Assembly: GCA_022829145.1 (NCBI GenBank)
Contig: CM040751.1
Location: 5,769,364 to 5,833,363, forward strand
Direction of reading: 5' to 3'
DNA length: 64,000 bases
From: Albula goreensis
Taxonomy: Eukaryota; Chordata; Actinopteri; Albuliformes; Albulidae
Under the pieces are notes generated by a model. It ran no database searches and was not told the DNA's origin. It worked only from the letters and a program-made list of their open reading frames with translations. A program made the translations under genes and the position numbers. Below are positions 10,555 to 22,840 of this stretch, one piece after another; the first letter of the stretch is position 1, and every line of letters begins with the position of its first letter.

Positions 10555-10705
10555 CCTGTGAAAAGTTCCTCCGTGAAATGTCACCTCTAATTAGCAAACT
10601 TTTCAATTAGCGGTCGTCACCAGCAGTCTTTGCTCACCCTTATAGCTCTTGTAAACAGATCTCTCTCTGCAGGGTGAAAATTTACTGACAGCCTGGCACT
10701 GTTTT
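10555..10705. promoter_or_regulatory. Candidate enhancer-like island with paired homeodomain sites
   Basis: AATTAGC occurs twice, at 10589-10595 (inside TAATTAGC) and 10605-10611, 16 bp apart, followed by GGTCGTCACCAGCAGTC. Paired TAAT cores this close are typical of homeodomain-bound enhancers. No frame or repeat explains the block. Confidence 0.4.
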
Positions 10706-10854
10706 TATTATTTTCAATAATTCTTTTTTTTTTTATTAACAAGTGAAAATAATTTTGGGTTGGCTTTAAGTCTCTCATTGTCAGTTTTCTTTGTCGGAAT
10801 TTAAGTCCTGAGTGTCCACCTACTATCTGCGGATTGGCTTTCCCAAATTAAAGC

Positions 10855-11165
10855 ATGATTTATTGAGGCCAGTCTGCGGGTACCGATGTCAATGATTCAT
10901 ATGCTTGCTTCTGCAGTGGACTGGGTCCAGATGCACTCTGAAGGCGTGCCTTGTCAGGCTGACGCAGAGTGAGACATAGACTGCTGGGCTGAGAGGGCTA
11001 GTAAATGAGCTCTAGGCTGCGGCACTCTGTAATAGAATTCCTTGACCCGTCCCAGCAACACACCCGTCGGAATGTGTGATTCATCTAGCGGGGACCCAGG
11101 GCAACTGTCACAGCTGCTTCAATTAGGGCTGGGCTCTGAGCATGCAGTGTCGCTGCCATATGGAG
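10855..11165. promoter_or_regulatory. Candidate conserved non-coding island
   Basis: GC-balanced, non-repetitive block between AT-rich DNA and the CA-rich region, with GTACCGATGTCAATGATTCA, GACGCAGAGTGAGACATAG, CACCCGTCGGAATGTG (contains the TEAD-type GGAATG) and CTTCAATTAGGGC. No known coding frame. Confidence 0.38.
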
Positions 11166-11210
11166 GAGGGCCGCTGGGCCGGTCCAGACCCACACTTCTG
11201 TCGCTTTGGC

Positions 11211-11243
11211 AGGGAGGCAGGCGGGCAGGCGGGCAGGCGGGCC
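11211..11243. repeat. Short GC-rich tandem repeat
   Basis: GGCAGGCG-type octamer repeated about four times (AGGCAGGCGGGCAGGCGGGC and onwards). Confidence 0.85.
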
Positions 11244-11264
11244 TGTGTGTACTCAAAGCACCAA

Positions 11265-11430
11265 GACACACACACGCACGCTGACACACAAACACAATGC
11301 ACGTGCTGACAAATCTGCATACCCTTGCACACATGCTCATGCGGGGCGCGTGCACACACCACGCACGCACACCTGCTGAGACACACAAACACACAGATAT
11401 ACACCACTGTCGTGTGCTGACACACTCAAA

Positions 11431-11483
<53 letters not shown>

Positions 11484-11655
11484 CTCGCTGAAACACCACA
11501 AGCCAATGCTGGCATACTCACATACATGTACACATTCACGCAATGAAATACAATTGCAAACACACACATACCCAGTGAACACTCATGTTGACTCACGTGC
11601 AATTACAGTGACACGCATGCATGTATAATGTGCACACACACACACACACACACGT
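11265..11655. repeat. CA-rich low-complexity region
   Basis: Nearly 400 bp dominated by CA/ACAC with interruptions. It includes a pure AC run at 11433-11480 and another at about 11634-11652. The frames here are cysteine/valine or threonine/histidine repeats produced by the CA run and are not genes. Confidence 0.93.
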
Positions 11656-14620
11656 AATAAACACCACCATCAGAAAAACAAGCCAGAGAAGAGGATAATC
11701 AACTGCTTAGCCCCTTTCGAGTATTGCCCAGCGCAGTCATTGTAAACAGCTTCTGTGTTTATATCCCACAGCTGGCAAACACGTTTTTTTCATGAACTAA
11801 CATTGGTGTGGTGCAAGATTTCCAGGAAACTCTTTAAACCCAGCTACTGCTGACACAAACAAGCATGAAAACCAGCTTGCAGTTCCAAAGCGAGAGCAGA
11901 GAAAACGTGTTCCGTAAGTCCAGTGCTGACGAATGTGAAACCGATAGTTCTGGTCCCATGGGCATTGTTGTCAGTGCAGAGCAATGTCCTGTTTTTGTTG
12001 TGTTGACTTTGGCTTGCCAGGCTGCTTCCAGCATGCATTGGCCGTGGCTCCCTGTCTGGACTGCATTCACATATTCCTTTACAATGTCTATGAGCCCTTA
12101 GAACTCGAATGACACTGATGTAGCGGCTGGGATGTTCTTTCCAATTCCCTATTCCTTAGCAACGCTGGCAGCTTCTGGTTCGTTGTTTTGTTTATGACGT
12201 TTTTAGCTCAATGATCCTTCCAAAATATTTATGTCTGGGAAACCGAATTTATTGGACATAAAATAAAGACATGCCCAACTAAAAATGCTAACAAACTAAT
12301 TATACAATTAAACTGTGTTTTCTCAGCACTTGATCGGCTAGCATGCACCCATGCATTGAACTGACCACATTATGTCAAAAATCTGATGTTATCAAACCAG
12401 CAGTCCACTTTTATTCCAGCAATTGACCTAAAGGAGGCACACATTATCAACAGAAAATGAATGAGGTATAAACATAAACATATCATACAACAGAACATTT
12501 TTTTTTTTTTTTTTACAGTTTGACATCAGCAACCAATTACCATCACATGATATCCCTCTTATCTTTGTTATGAATTATGAGTCATTTACGGCACAGAGCA
12601 ATTGAGTTGTTGTATTGACAATATGTATCTCTGGTTAAAAAAGGCCAGAATCTGCTGTCACCAAACCACACATACACATTATGGAGAACTGTCATGAATA
12701 GAATGGAGTTCACAGGTGCAGTTATCCTGAAAGTATGCATTCATTGTGTTTAAGATTTCAATTTGATGGAAAATGTCACTCTTTTGATGTGTTTGCTTAT
12801 ACTTTTGTGAAACTATAATTGTTCCATGATCTTCCACAAAATGTTTTCAAAGCTTTTCAACACTGGAGTTTCAACATAGGTGAAGTTTGCAGGACTTCAC
12901 CTAAAGCTTTGCGTTATGGTCAAACCTTAAAATGCTATTGTCCCACTGTGCCCAACTAGACATATTTTCCTAAAATATCTCCTTCCAATGTTGCCTGAAA
13001 AACTTCCTCAGCATTTGTACTGCTATTCAAGACAAACATTTCATTTTATGGGTCTTAAAACTCTTCTTCATTTTTAATCCACCCCATAAAAATTGGAATA
13101 TCTAAAATAACAAGGTTGATCATATTTACTGCTCACCATACAGAAATCTTTCAAGGAAGGAAGGTAATAATGTGCTCAATCCACATACATTAATTAACTC
13201 AACCGCATGGCCTGAATATTAATTTAATATATCTTAAATAACCCTAATTAGGAGTCATCTTGTGGAAATAAGAGTATGACATGAATTAATGGTTGTCCAT
13301 GGATTTTGCTTACCAAGGTATACCCAAAAGATGCTTAAAAACAGAATCAGCAAACAAGAAAAGTCTGAGCAAAACCCATAAAAATCCAGCCAGCATACAC
13401 TTTTTGAGTGCAGAAAAACAATAATGAAAAATATCTGCAATAAAAAATGTATTACCTCATCAGCTCACAGCGGGTTCAATGTTGACACAATATTCTTTCA
13501 AAAGGAATACTCTTGGATATAAAAGTCTTATATATTGACACTCTGGGATCTTAATAACCTTTATTTCTGCTCGAAATGTACGGATGGAGGCTGAAATCAT
13601 TCTTTAATTAAATTCCAACATCAATAAAATGTGTATAAAGCTGAAAAAGCATCTGAATATGTTGGCGGGAGTGTACTTTTAGCTCAACTTTTACAACTCT
13701 CTACGTTTAACTACAAATACATTCTAATAAAAGCAATGGACTATAAATACAATCTATAAAGGCATTACAATGATATTTGTTTGCACATTAGTGGAATAAA
13801 TATTTGGATTACAAAATTATGGATAAAGGCTTTTTATAGTGTTCAATAATCACTCAAAGAAAAATAATTAATGTCCCAGTTATGAATGCTTGTAAGTCAG
13901 TGTATTTCCAAGATTTGGCATGAAATATTTAAATATAATGTAAGTACCTGTCATTTCAAGTCAATAAAAAGAATGCAAATAAGTCATGGAAATAATTGAT
14001 TACCTTGCTTTCACTAAATTGTCCATTAAAAAAATTGTGCATGATTATCAAAACACATACAAACACATACACATAAATATTTTCTCAAATGATGTTTGTT
14101 TGGCCCTGATTGAACAAAGCAGTTTACATTAAATATAATAGGGGGATTCATGCAACAAATAAGTGGAACAATTCACTACAAACACAGACCACATAAAATA
14201 CAACTAAATATACAGTTTTTCAAAACCATGTTTTTGTTTACCAAAGAAAAATGGTATACAATATAGGCCTTGACACCCTTGGTCTATATTAAGCAAGGAC
14301 GGCCAGCGTTCTGATCTTCTCACACAGAGAGGATCTTGGACCGGCCCCATTACATTCAGTGCTCACAAATCTTCAGCAATTCCCTCATTGTGAAGCTGTC
14401 TGGTTGGTACTGGATCTTTCCAACTGACATGTTTACGTTTTCTCGGTGGATGATGAGGAGAGATGTCCGAACGAGCTTCCGACAACCGGCTGCTTCCAGT
14501 TTATATCAGACCCTGTCTGTTATAAAAACCAACTGTGAAATTTGATTGCATTTCCTTTTTTTTTCTTCCTGGCCATTCTTTGTATGGGCTATACATACAG
14601 TATACAGCATACCAAATCCT
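11656..14620. other. Long AT-rich non-coding stretch
   Basis: No gene recognised over about 3 kb. T17 lies at 12498-12514. Several TTAATTAA/TAATTA clusters occur at about 13190-13255. 14290-14520 is less AT-rich with a few CpGs (CCGAACGAGCTTCCGACAAC) and could be a weak island. Nothing supports an exon. Confidence 0.6.
12877..12903. repeat. 10-bp inverted repeat with nested outer arms
   Basis: TAGGTGAAGT (12877-12886) and ACTTCACCTA (12894-12903) around TTGCAGG. CAAAGCTTTT about 28 bp to the left and AAAGCTTTG immediately to the right extend the dyad as a looser outer stem. Confidence 0.8.
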
Positions 14621-17600
14621 TCTTTTTTTTTTTTTTTTTTCCAGAAAGGCTTGATCGAAGACTTTATTTTGTCAGGGGGAAGAGGGAGTATGGAACTGAA
14701 TAAATCTCAGACAGCAACCGGCTGGACTGAAGTCGGCACTGTCTGGTGGCAATTGTGGGCGATACCAATGTCAAATGGATTTTTAAGAAATCCTTATCAT
14801 TTTGAGAAAAGCTCTGATCCCATTCTAATGGCTACCTACGCTTGGGGAAAGTTAAGTAGGAAAGCAGACACATTTGAGTACATTGCTATTCTCCAGCACT
14901 CAATGTACACTTGCAAGCAGTTCTGCTCAGTAACAGTTTAATGTTGAGTGTGCAATGCATTGGGTTCTCAATTTTACTCTATTTTTACAGTACTTATTCA
15001 TCACTTAGTTTAAATAAAGTGAAATTTTGAGGCTTTTACTTTCATTATTCATTATTTGTGAGGGCATGTTTCCTTCCATTGGATCAGTCTGGCTCCTGGG
15101 AAAAGTAAACAGCTCAAGGAGTACAGTACAACAAGATGTGGTGAAGGAGGTGAAGCCAGCATAGACAGATAATTTATTCTTAAATGACAGTGAAGTGGAA
15201 AATAAATAAGTAAAAAATAGAGACATGAAAATGTGTACAAGAATTGTAATATGAATACCATTATACAAATATGTGGAAAATACAATATTTTGGTTCATTT
15301 CAATGATATGTTTAAAGGAACTCATTAAAATATGAATAGTCAAGCAATTTGGAAAAGCATACAGACATTGCTGTGATATTGTATATTTTTAATGTCTAGC
15401 TTCATAGTCTGATTTGTTAATGTGTATCTGTCTTTGCTAACTTCACTACAAGCTACATTAGACAATTTGCAGGTGAAGCGGTGATTTCCCACAATGCAAC
15501 TGCCCTCCTTGCAGCGACATCTCCTCTTTTTCTTACACAATATGAACATGACAGCTTCCCTTTTTGTCTGAAATCTTTGTGGTCCCTGATTTCTACTTGG
15601 ACATCCTTTGGGTATTCACACGGCCCTGAAAGGAGTCTGTGAAAGATTATAGTCCGGCCTTGTTTCATAAAAAAATAAAATAAAACAAAAAATAGCAAAG
15701 CGAGCTGGGTTTTCTTTGGCCCCAAAACAAGAATGTGTCGTGTAGAATGTGACACATTTCTCACTATCTGCCGGCATGGCTGGGTGCACCTTGTGATGTC
15801 GCTCCCTGGAGAGGGCTTCAAGTCGATACCTTCGCTGCCGTCTGACTGATGTCTTTAATAATGATACCGAAAAGAAGAGGAGAAAAAAAAAAACACTTGT
15901 TCATTCTCTGTGATGTCTGACCCTTCATTTTTTTATTTTTGTTCTTGGGAACCCCACTGAATTACTGTCTGTTCAATCTTGCTTTACGAATACTGTCCTT
16001 CTTTTGGATGGCCTTATTTCATTTTCCTTTTGGGAAACCATAGCTTGCCCACACTACCCTTGTAAGACCAAAGGTAGGACATGGAATACAATGAAAGTAA
16101 CTGTGGAGAGAGAGGAATGTATTTATTTTTTGTTATAATGGCGAGGGCACTTAGTATGGAGTGGACGGAGTTGGTGGTATGCAGAGAGGAAGTGGGCACG
16201 CTCTGTAGCAAATCAGCTCTGTCAAGATAGCAAGAGCTAAAACACAATCCTGAGAAATAATATACATAATAATTAAACTATGACAGCATGTTGGTCTTGG
16301 TCTTGTTCTACTTTCTTGAATTGTTTGTCTTCTTTATGGAAAACTGCAATCAACCCAGTCTGCTTTCCCTGGCTGTGTCTGAAATTACCTCCTATTCTAT
16401 ATGTTGTGTTTCATTTGGTGAGGCAATTCCACATTTCAGCATCCGCCTGAATCCCTTCTTAGTGTGGTATGTATGGATACAGCCCTGTTGTGTTGTTGGA
16501 ACTGGGGAGGAGGCATGCTTTTAGTTAATATTTGGGATGGCTGCCTGTGTGCTCCCTAAGGGGGTTGGGAGTGTATCGGCCATGTGTGATATGTCAATTC
16601 AAGTTCTGCAGCGCTGGTTCTCCGTTGGAAACTGTTTGTCCCTAAGGATGCTGCCTCTCTTCTGTGGGATCCTGTTCAGCGCCGCCACGGAACATCGGAG
16701 TGTTTAGAGTTTCTCCGAGGGGAAAGCGTTCTTTGAAGTGTAGAGCTTTCTGGAATATCCTGGCTTGAACCCGATTTCTTCATGGTGCACGTTCAGTGAC
16801 AATGAAGCAGTGCACTAAGTGCAGTGATATTTGTCCAATGCAATGTGAGCTGTGATCATGTGACAATATCTGTGCATGTGATTGGAAGCAGTGGGTCAGT
16901 GCATTAAAGCCAGGGTTGCCAACCTTTCATTTCAAACACAGATGTTCATGTCTTCAAAAACAAAAATAAACTCCTCGTGCAAGTGATTGAATTCTGCCAA
17001 GAGACAATCAGACCTTTTTATGCATAAACAGACTGTTTCAGAATTTAACTGTGTTGACTGACTGTCATTGCACAGAGGGTTGCTGAATCTTCTGAAAACC
17101 CTTAGCAACGATCACTTGTGCATATAGTGTCAGGCAATACGTTTGGATTCATATTTCCTCCCTTTGTCTTCATGATGAATGAATCATTTTGAATTCAAAT
17201 TTACAGATTCATCTTTAGGCGACCATATGGTAACTGAAGTATATCTCATGTTTAAGATTGGTTTGTCACATAAGTTTGAAATAAAACAGGATTAAACTCA
17301 TGTGAACATGTTATTCAGCCTCAGTTATTTAGCCATCCTCTTTGAGAACAGGCATACTTCTTCTTCTTGTCATTTCTGATGGGCATTTAAATTTTACTTG
17401 CTTAAATATCTTCATTGTTCAACATGTTTTGAGACTCTGTATCATTTTAATCAAAAAAGTATTTGTTTTGTTCCAATTTGTTTGTTATGCTTCATTAACT
17501 GAATAACAATTCAATAGATCGTACATTTTTTAAACGTAAATTTTTCATACCCTCATTACCTGGAATGACAACATGATCTGCATGAAAATGATTTTCAGTC

Positions 17601-17744
17601 ATTAACTCAAAGGTTGTTTAAATAATCCGAGATAATATTTCATGAGATAACGGTTTACATACCTCATATTCACTCACAATATGGAGATCCATGCATGAAA
17701 GCATGGTAAATAAAGCTTATGTTCACAGAAATGTGTGAGCACTT
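14621..17744. other. Long non-coding stretch
   Basis: A T-run of about 20 ending in CCAG (14623-14644) resembles a splice acceptor, but the open frame through it (14546-14941) has no recognisable domain. 16540-16760 has some CpGs (GTTCAGCGCCGCCACGG). No gene or repeat family identified. Confidence 0.55.
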
Positions 17745-18005
17745 TTCTCAAGACGGCCATGTACTAACCGGTAGCAGCCTGTTTATTGTTTGCTTGGTAG
17801 CCATGGAAACATGTCGTGGGAAGAGGGAATGTCTTGACAGGACCCGACATTTGTCAAATTGAAGACGGAGCTGCCATTTACATTCACAACAGTCATAAAG
17901 AAAGCTGCTTTCTTGATTCTGCTACCCGCCACTGTGTAATTGATTCATTATTCAGTCTCCTGTTAATGTGACCGTAGGAGACACGCTTGTTATTAAAGAT
18001 TAGTT
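17745..18005. promoter_or_regulatory. Candidate conserved non-coding island
   Basis: Non-repetitive block with GACGGCCATGTACTAACCGG, an X-box-like site (listed separately), GACAGGACCCGACATTTGTC and GTGTAATTGATTCATTATTC. AT-rich spacer lies on both sides; no frame of note. Confidence 0.42.
17797..17810 (+). promoter_or_regulatory. X-box-like RFX motif
   Basis: GTAGCCATGGAAAC fits the published X-box form GTHNYYATRRNAAC at every position. RFX factors bind such sites in ciliary-gene promoters and enhancers. Function at this site is not shown. Confidence 0.45.
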
Positions 18006-20929
18006 TAAGAAAATGTGTATGGCTGCAGACTCTCAATAGATGTTGATCTCTGATGTACTTAAATGTGCCGTAATGTTGTATATGTTTTGCAGTGGCCTTG
18101 GTCTCATATATGACAGTTTCCTCACAGTTTTCTAGATGTAAATTGCAGTAAAGCCTTGAATTAACTCGTTAGCTTTGCAAAAGGATGTCTGTATCTATGT
18201 ATTTATGCAGACACCAAAATCACACAGCCATATGGCTTATGAGCAAAACCTTTGCATGCACACACACACACGCACACACACAGAGCAGCACATGACACTC
18301 TGAACACGGTTCTCATTGGAGCTGTGAAGACTTCAACTTCCTATGCTGTTCTCTATGCTTTACTGTGTGGCTGTGATATGTATCATATGTGATGAGATCG
18401 TATTTCTTCTTGCTCTGGTGGAATTGTATGGTGTCTTAGGGGGACCCCTTATTCCATGTTCGGGTCAGCCAGGCCGCCCAGAACTACGCTACAGAGGGAT
18501 GTCAGCTGACTCTGTTCCAGTTCTCAGATTGAAAAATAACTGTCAAAGGACCGTGGACTCTGACCAGCAGAGGATAAGAAAGTATACCTTTAGTTCCATT
18601 TGTACAAATTGTGATTATTACCTCAGCTGTCAGGGTTTTTCTTTCCTTGGAATTTCCCAGAACACCCCTAAATGTAAATTGTGCACAATACGGGTGCATT
18701 CTCTGAGATGAAATAGAAGCTGGGTAACATTACTTTCCCATAAAAAAGTGGAAAATCTAGAATGCTCAAAACGAGGAAGTATATGAAGTGAGAGTGACAC
18801 AGTACACAATAAAGGTGAAGGAGTGAGCTGGTTCTGTAGATAGTTGCTATTTTGTGAAAAGTGTGGTGTAACATCCCTCACAGAAAAATGGGTGAAGTGT
18901 TTTTCTCCAGAACATCTTTCATCGAGAAATGACTTTGGCAGCGATCCTGCCCCTTGTGGATGTTGTAACGCGTTCAAACAAAAACTAATGAGGTGCTGAA
19001 GAAAAATGCTGCAGAACCTTGCTCAAATTCAGCACAGTCTCTTTGCTGGGAAATCCTCTGTTTGGGTTGTCCAACATTGAGCATAAGAGTTGGGCATGTG
19101 AAGGAGTTGTGGGGGGCTTTTAAAGTTGAGTCTATATATACATTGAGTATATATATTGAGTAATATATTTGATATTTCTCCAGGCCAAATCACAGATAAG
19201 TCATTGTCCTCTTGAGCAAGGCAACTAATCGACCCATTTATCAATGTTATATGAGCTGGTTAGGGACAAGCTGTGCATTCAGACAATTTTTAAAAGTTGT
19301 AGGTCGTAAAGGATTTTAAATTGCAATTACTCTTCATTTTTTCTTTTTAATTTATGACCATGATTGTAATTTTGCAGTGGGACTGGAGTGCAATTGTGCA
19401 GCAAAAAAAAAAAAAAAACAATTGAGACACAACTAATAACTCTGTTTGGGACAGAAGGGAAATTTGTGAAACAGTTGAGAATCAGGGATTTGTCTTGGCA
19501 GTCGGGGGACACTGGGAACACCTGGAGATCTTGTGCGTTTGCCAAGCACAGTTATGCTTAGGTTCCTCCACAATTGTTTTCAGCGTCACTCCCCAGCTGT
19601 AGCGGAGTGTCAGTGAAAGCGGTAAAACAGTATTTTCAGCAGCTTGAGTGGAAATTCAGTAAAATCTAGCATTTCTTTTGATACAAGACGTGAGTATGGT
19701 GTGGCATTATTCATGTGTTGTCCTCATTCTTGGAACGTTATTTGGATATCCCATAATTTAGAATCTTTCAGTGAATTTTGACATGTATTCTTGCTGTACA
19801 TATCATTCTTTTCAGAATAACTTTTCCCTAACTTACCTATTTTTTCAACAATAAATCCCATACTGAAGTTTGATGATGGAGTTGTGATATGGACATAAAA
19901 GTCAAATGTTGGACTTTCTAAAACAAAGTGTTCTGGAGTCCTGTATATTTTACAGCTTTGATGATGCTGTCAAGTCCATTTTTTTAAATGAAGAGTCTTT
20001 ACTTTTCCAACTAGTTTCATGAACTCCTGTGTCACCGTTCTCTGCTTCCATTTTATGGAATTTTTTATGAGGAAAATAATTGAGTAAGTTTTGCTTGAGT
20101 GGGTGTTTAAAATATGGAGACATTATTATGCTAATACAGTAACTGTATGCCAAGTATGCTAATGAATGTATCTAGGCAAGTCATTTATTATGACAACATT
20201 GCAGCACCTCAGCCCAGTCCTGTTCCTGATTTACCTGTTTTGCAAAATATCACCAAACTTTAAAAAAGGCCGTTCTGATATTTAAATTCACCCAGCAGAG
20301 CATTCCAAACGCATTGCTATTAATGCTGACATTTGAGCAAGTGCCTTTGAGTTATAAAAAGATTTGGGAGTCTTTTTTTATGGAGGAAATTGCTAAACAA
20401 ATTTATTTGAAACCTACATATCATTCATCAGGTAAAAGATTTCCTTTGAACTGAAAAATCCAATCTAGCCCCTAAACGTTGGAGGCTACAAGCCCTGGAT
20501 GAATTGGAGCTCAATAATTATGACGGCAGGTCAAACTGGTTGCTTGGAAAACTAGATCTGCTTGGAAAGGGAAGGTTGAACTATATTCTATCAGTTTTTG
20601 TTTTTTATTTTGTTTTCTCTATAGACTTAAATCCATCTATGACTCAAACATCCCTTGGGCTACGAATATTGACTTCAGGATGAGGAAAGAAGACTTGACC
20701 CCAACAAAATATTTATTTACGGCAGATGGTTTCACTTAATTTCACAGTATATACACATACAGAAGTCATTTACTTTACTTCCCTCAGACAGTTGAAATAT
20801 CCATGTCTCATATGAATTAATACACAAGCTGACAACTCACTCCCTTTCGAATACATAGCATAAGGAATGCAGCAAAGAGCTGTTCCCCGCAGATGTCTTT
20901 GTTTCGGCATTGACACTGCAGACGAAGGT
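18006..20929. other. Long AT-rich non-coding stretch
   Basis: No gene recognised. Short CA run at about 18258-18282. A16-17 at about 19403-19419. Repeated ATATATTGAGTA motif at about 19132-19165. Frames on opposite strands overlap throughout and match nothing. Confidence 0.6.
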
Positions 20930-21960
20930 GCCGTTTCTTTGTCAGCGGGCGAAATTTCAAACAGGTTCAATATTTCTTGTGGCCCCTCCGTTATATCTCC
21001 CTGACTAAGACAGACAGAAATAGAAAAGAATTCTCGATGTTTGCTGTTGTTCTGAAGTTGTTTTTGTCACTAAATAATGAATATACTCTCAGGCCCCTAG
21101 CTCTTGTGCACAGCCCTGCAAGGATTTCTGCCCGGAATGTAAAAGTGATTAATGTGCTTTCAGAACCGATCCATGGCGAAAACGGGGAGCGGAATAACAT
21201 TTCTGTGGCCCCCGTGTGATGTACGACTCTCGCCGAGCAGAATGCTTTATTTTTAGCTGTAATTCACATTAGATTCGGAGCAAACAAAGTCATTTTCAGG
21301 AGCCAAACTGGCGAGCGCAGCGAACCAGCATTAGTTTGAGTGCATGACAGGAGTATCTTGTTATAGATTTCCATTTGTGTGACTCCAGTTCATAAGGCTA
21401 TGTCCAAGTCGGGGTTATTAACAATTAAATTGATCTGCTGTGTAATTACAGTAAATTACAGTGCAGACAGAGCTATGCCATTTAGCTAATTGACTAATTA
21501 CATGGCATTAATAACTAATACCGGTCTCTTTACACCAGACAGACAGGTCCTTTTAAAATCTGAATTCCCAATCTAGGGAGTGGAGAGGGAATGGGTATTT
21601 GGTTTGAGAGACATGAAAAACAATTTCAGTTTGAGTGCATCGAGGTTTAACCAGCTTATAACATCATCTGTGCCACTCAGCCTCCCAATTCAGGCAGCTC
21701 CTGAAAGTTTTTACAAGGTTAGAATCTTTTTTTTTCGCTCAGTTCCTGCTTCACACTCATCTCGAGCTGTCTGGACAAACGGCAGCGAAAAGCAATATAG
21801 GAGGATCCCTCTCGGAAGAAGGGAGCAGGAGCCAGCTGCGTGATAAATGCAATCATACGTACGGGGGCGGCTTGGCGTTGTTTTTTTTTATGGGGTGGAA
21901 ACGGTGTCTGCCACCGGCCCAAATTGGGCGGCCACCTGAAGGAAATAACAAGTTACTGCC
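20930..21960. promoter_or_regulatory. Candidate conserved non-coding cluster
   Basis: About 1 kb of high-complexity sequence with CpGs (CGATCCATGGCGAAAACGG, GTGTGATGTACGACTCTCGC, GGCGAGCGCAGCGAACCAGC) grading into a homeodomain-rich part: TAATTGACTAATTA at 21487-21500, GTAATTACAGTAAATTACAG at about 21442, and ATTAACAATTAAATTGATC at about 21418. 21700-21900 adds CTCGAGCTGTC and a GGGGCGGCTTGGCG block. No frame fits a known protein. This is one of the strongest enhancer-like blocks in the window. Confidence 0.5.
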
Positions 21961-22304
21961 CCTGCTGAGCGAAGGGGTTCTGTAGTTTGGGTTATCTCAA
22001 CATGAGATTAAAATGGCTGAGATATTTTTGTTATTTTTTTGCTAGATTTTTTTGGCCAGTAATGTTTGTATATGTATGGTATAATTATGCCTGTATGTAT
22101 TTGTGCGTGAATGAGTTTGTATATTTGTGTGTTAGTCCTTGTGTGTGTGTGTGTGTTATGTTTGTTTGTGTGATTGTACATTGTATGCGTGTGAGTGTGT
22201 TACAAAATGTGTGTCTGTATGTCAAACAGAGTTTCTGTGCTCGTGTGTTTGTTTTCATGCCAAATCTTTATGTCATCACATTCATGCTTTTCTCCTTTCC
22301 CCGG
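21961..22304. repeat. Degenerate TG-rich tract
   Basis: TGTATGTA/TGTGTG-rich sequence with a pure GT run at about 22139-22157. The frames here (Cys/Val-rich) arise from the repeat. Confidence 0.75.
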
Positions 22305-22565
22305 TTTGTGTAGTCAATATGCAAATGAGTACACATTTAATGAGGTAGGCTCATCGCCTCATTGCCAAAGGGAATATCACCTTAAAAGCTGACCAGGTGC
22401 TGTGAAAAATGATAAGGGTGACAAGGAGATAGAAAACTCAATTGCCTTAGAGGAGCTAATGCAGTGGTAACTCCAGGGGCTTGTTTCAATAGCAGTTGTA
22501 AGTTCATCCTTTGTGTAATTAATGAGCGGTTAATGAGATACTAATTGTATTCGTTGATAGAACAG
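22305..22565. promoter_or_regulatory. Candidate conserved non-coding island, homeodomain and POU sites
   Basis: Carries a POU octamer (ATATGCAAATGAG, 22317-22329), a TAATTA-containing site at 22516-22521, and two TTAATGAG sites 11 bp apart (22519-22526 and 22530-22537), followed by ACTAATTGTATTCG. No repeat or frame explains it. Confidence 0.48.
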
Positions 22566-22679
22566 GGATTGCATCAGAATAGCAGGTCATGATATATTCG
22601 TTACATTTCATAACACTTGATCTTCACAAGATCTTTAGCATATGGTCTTATTCACAGTTACTTGCAAAGCTCACTTTTC

Positions 22680-22840
22680 CCCCGGTATATTTCAATGTGT
22701 ACTGTTGGATATTCAGTGAAGCAGTTTAGTTGAAGTGCCTTGCTCAAGGGTGCAACTACCCACGTGGGAATTGAATCTGCAACCTTAAAAGCTACATGTC
22801 CAGCACCTTAACCTTCATACTCATTGCTGTTCTGCCATAG
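22680..22840 (+). repeat. Short dispersed element, GCTCAAGGG type, copy 2
   Basis: AAGTGCCTTGCTCAAGGGTG (22733-22752), then GTGGGAATTGAATCTGCAAC and CCAGCACCTTAACC...CATTGCTGTTCTGCC, match the order and spacing of the fish-type repeat described for copy 1. 22600-22680 may be its 5' part. Confidence 0.68.

Noticed and set aside
11119..11499. Cys/Val-rich and Thr/His-rich frames over the CA region
   Set aside because: They are direct translations of CA/GT repeats.
14620..14660. Poly-T followed by CCAG, like a splice acceptor
   Set aside because: The downstream frame has no recognisable domain and no donor or conserved exon is seen.
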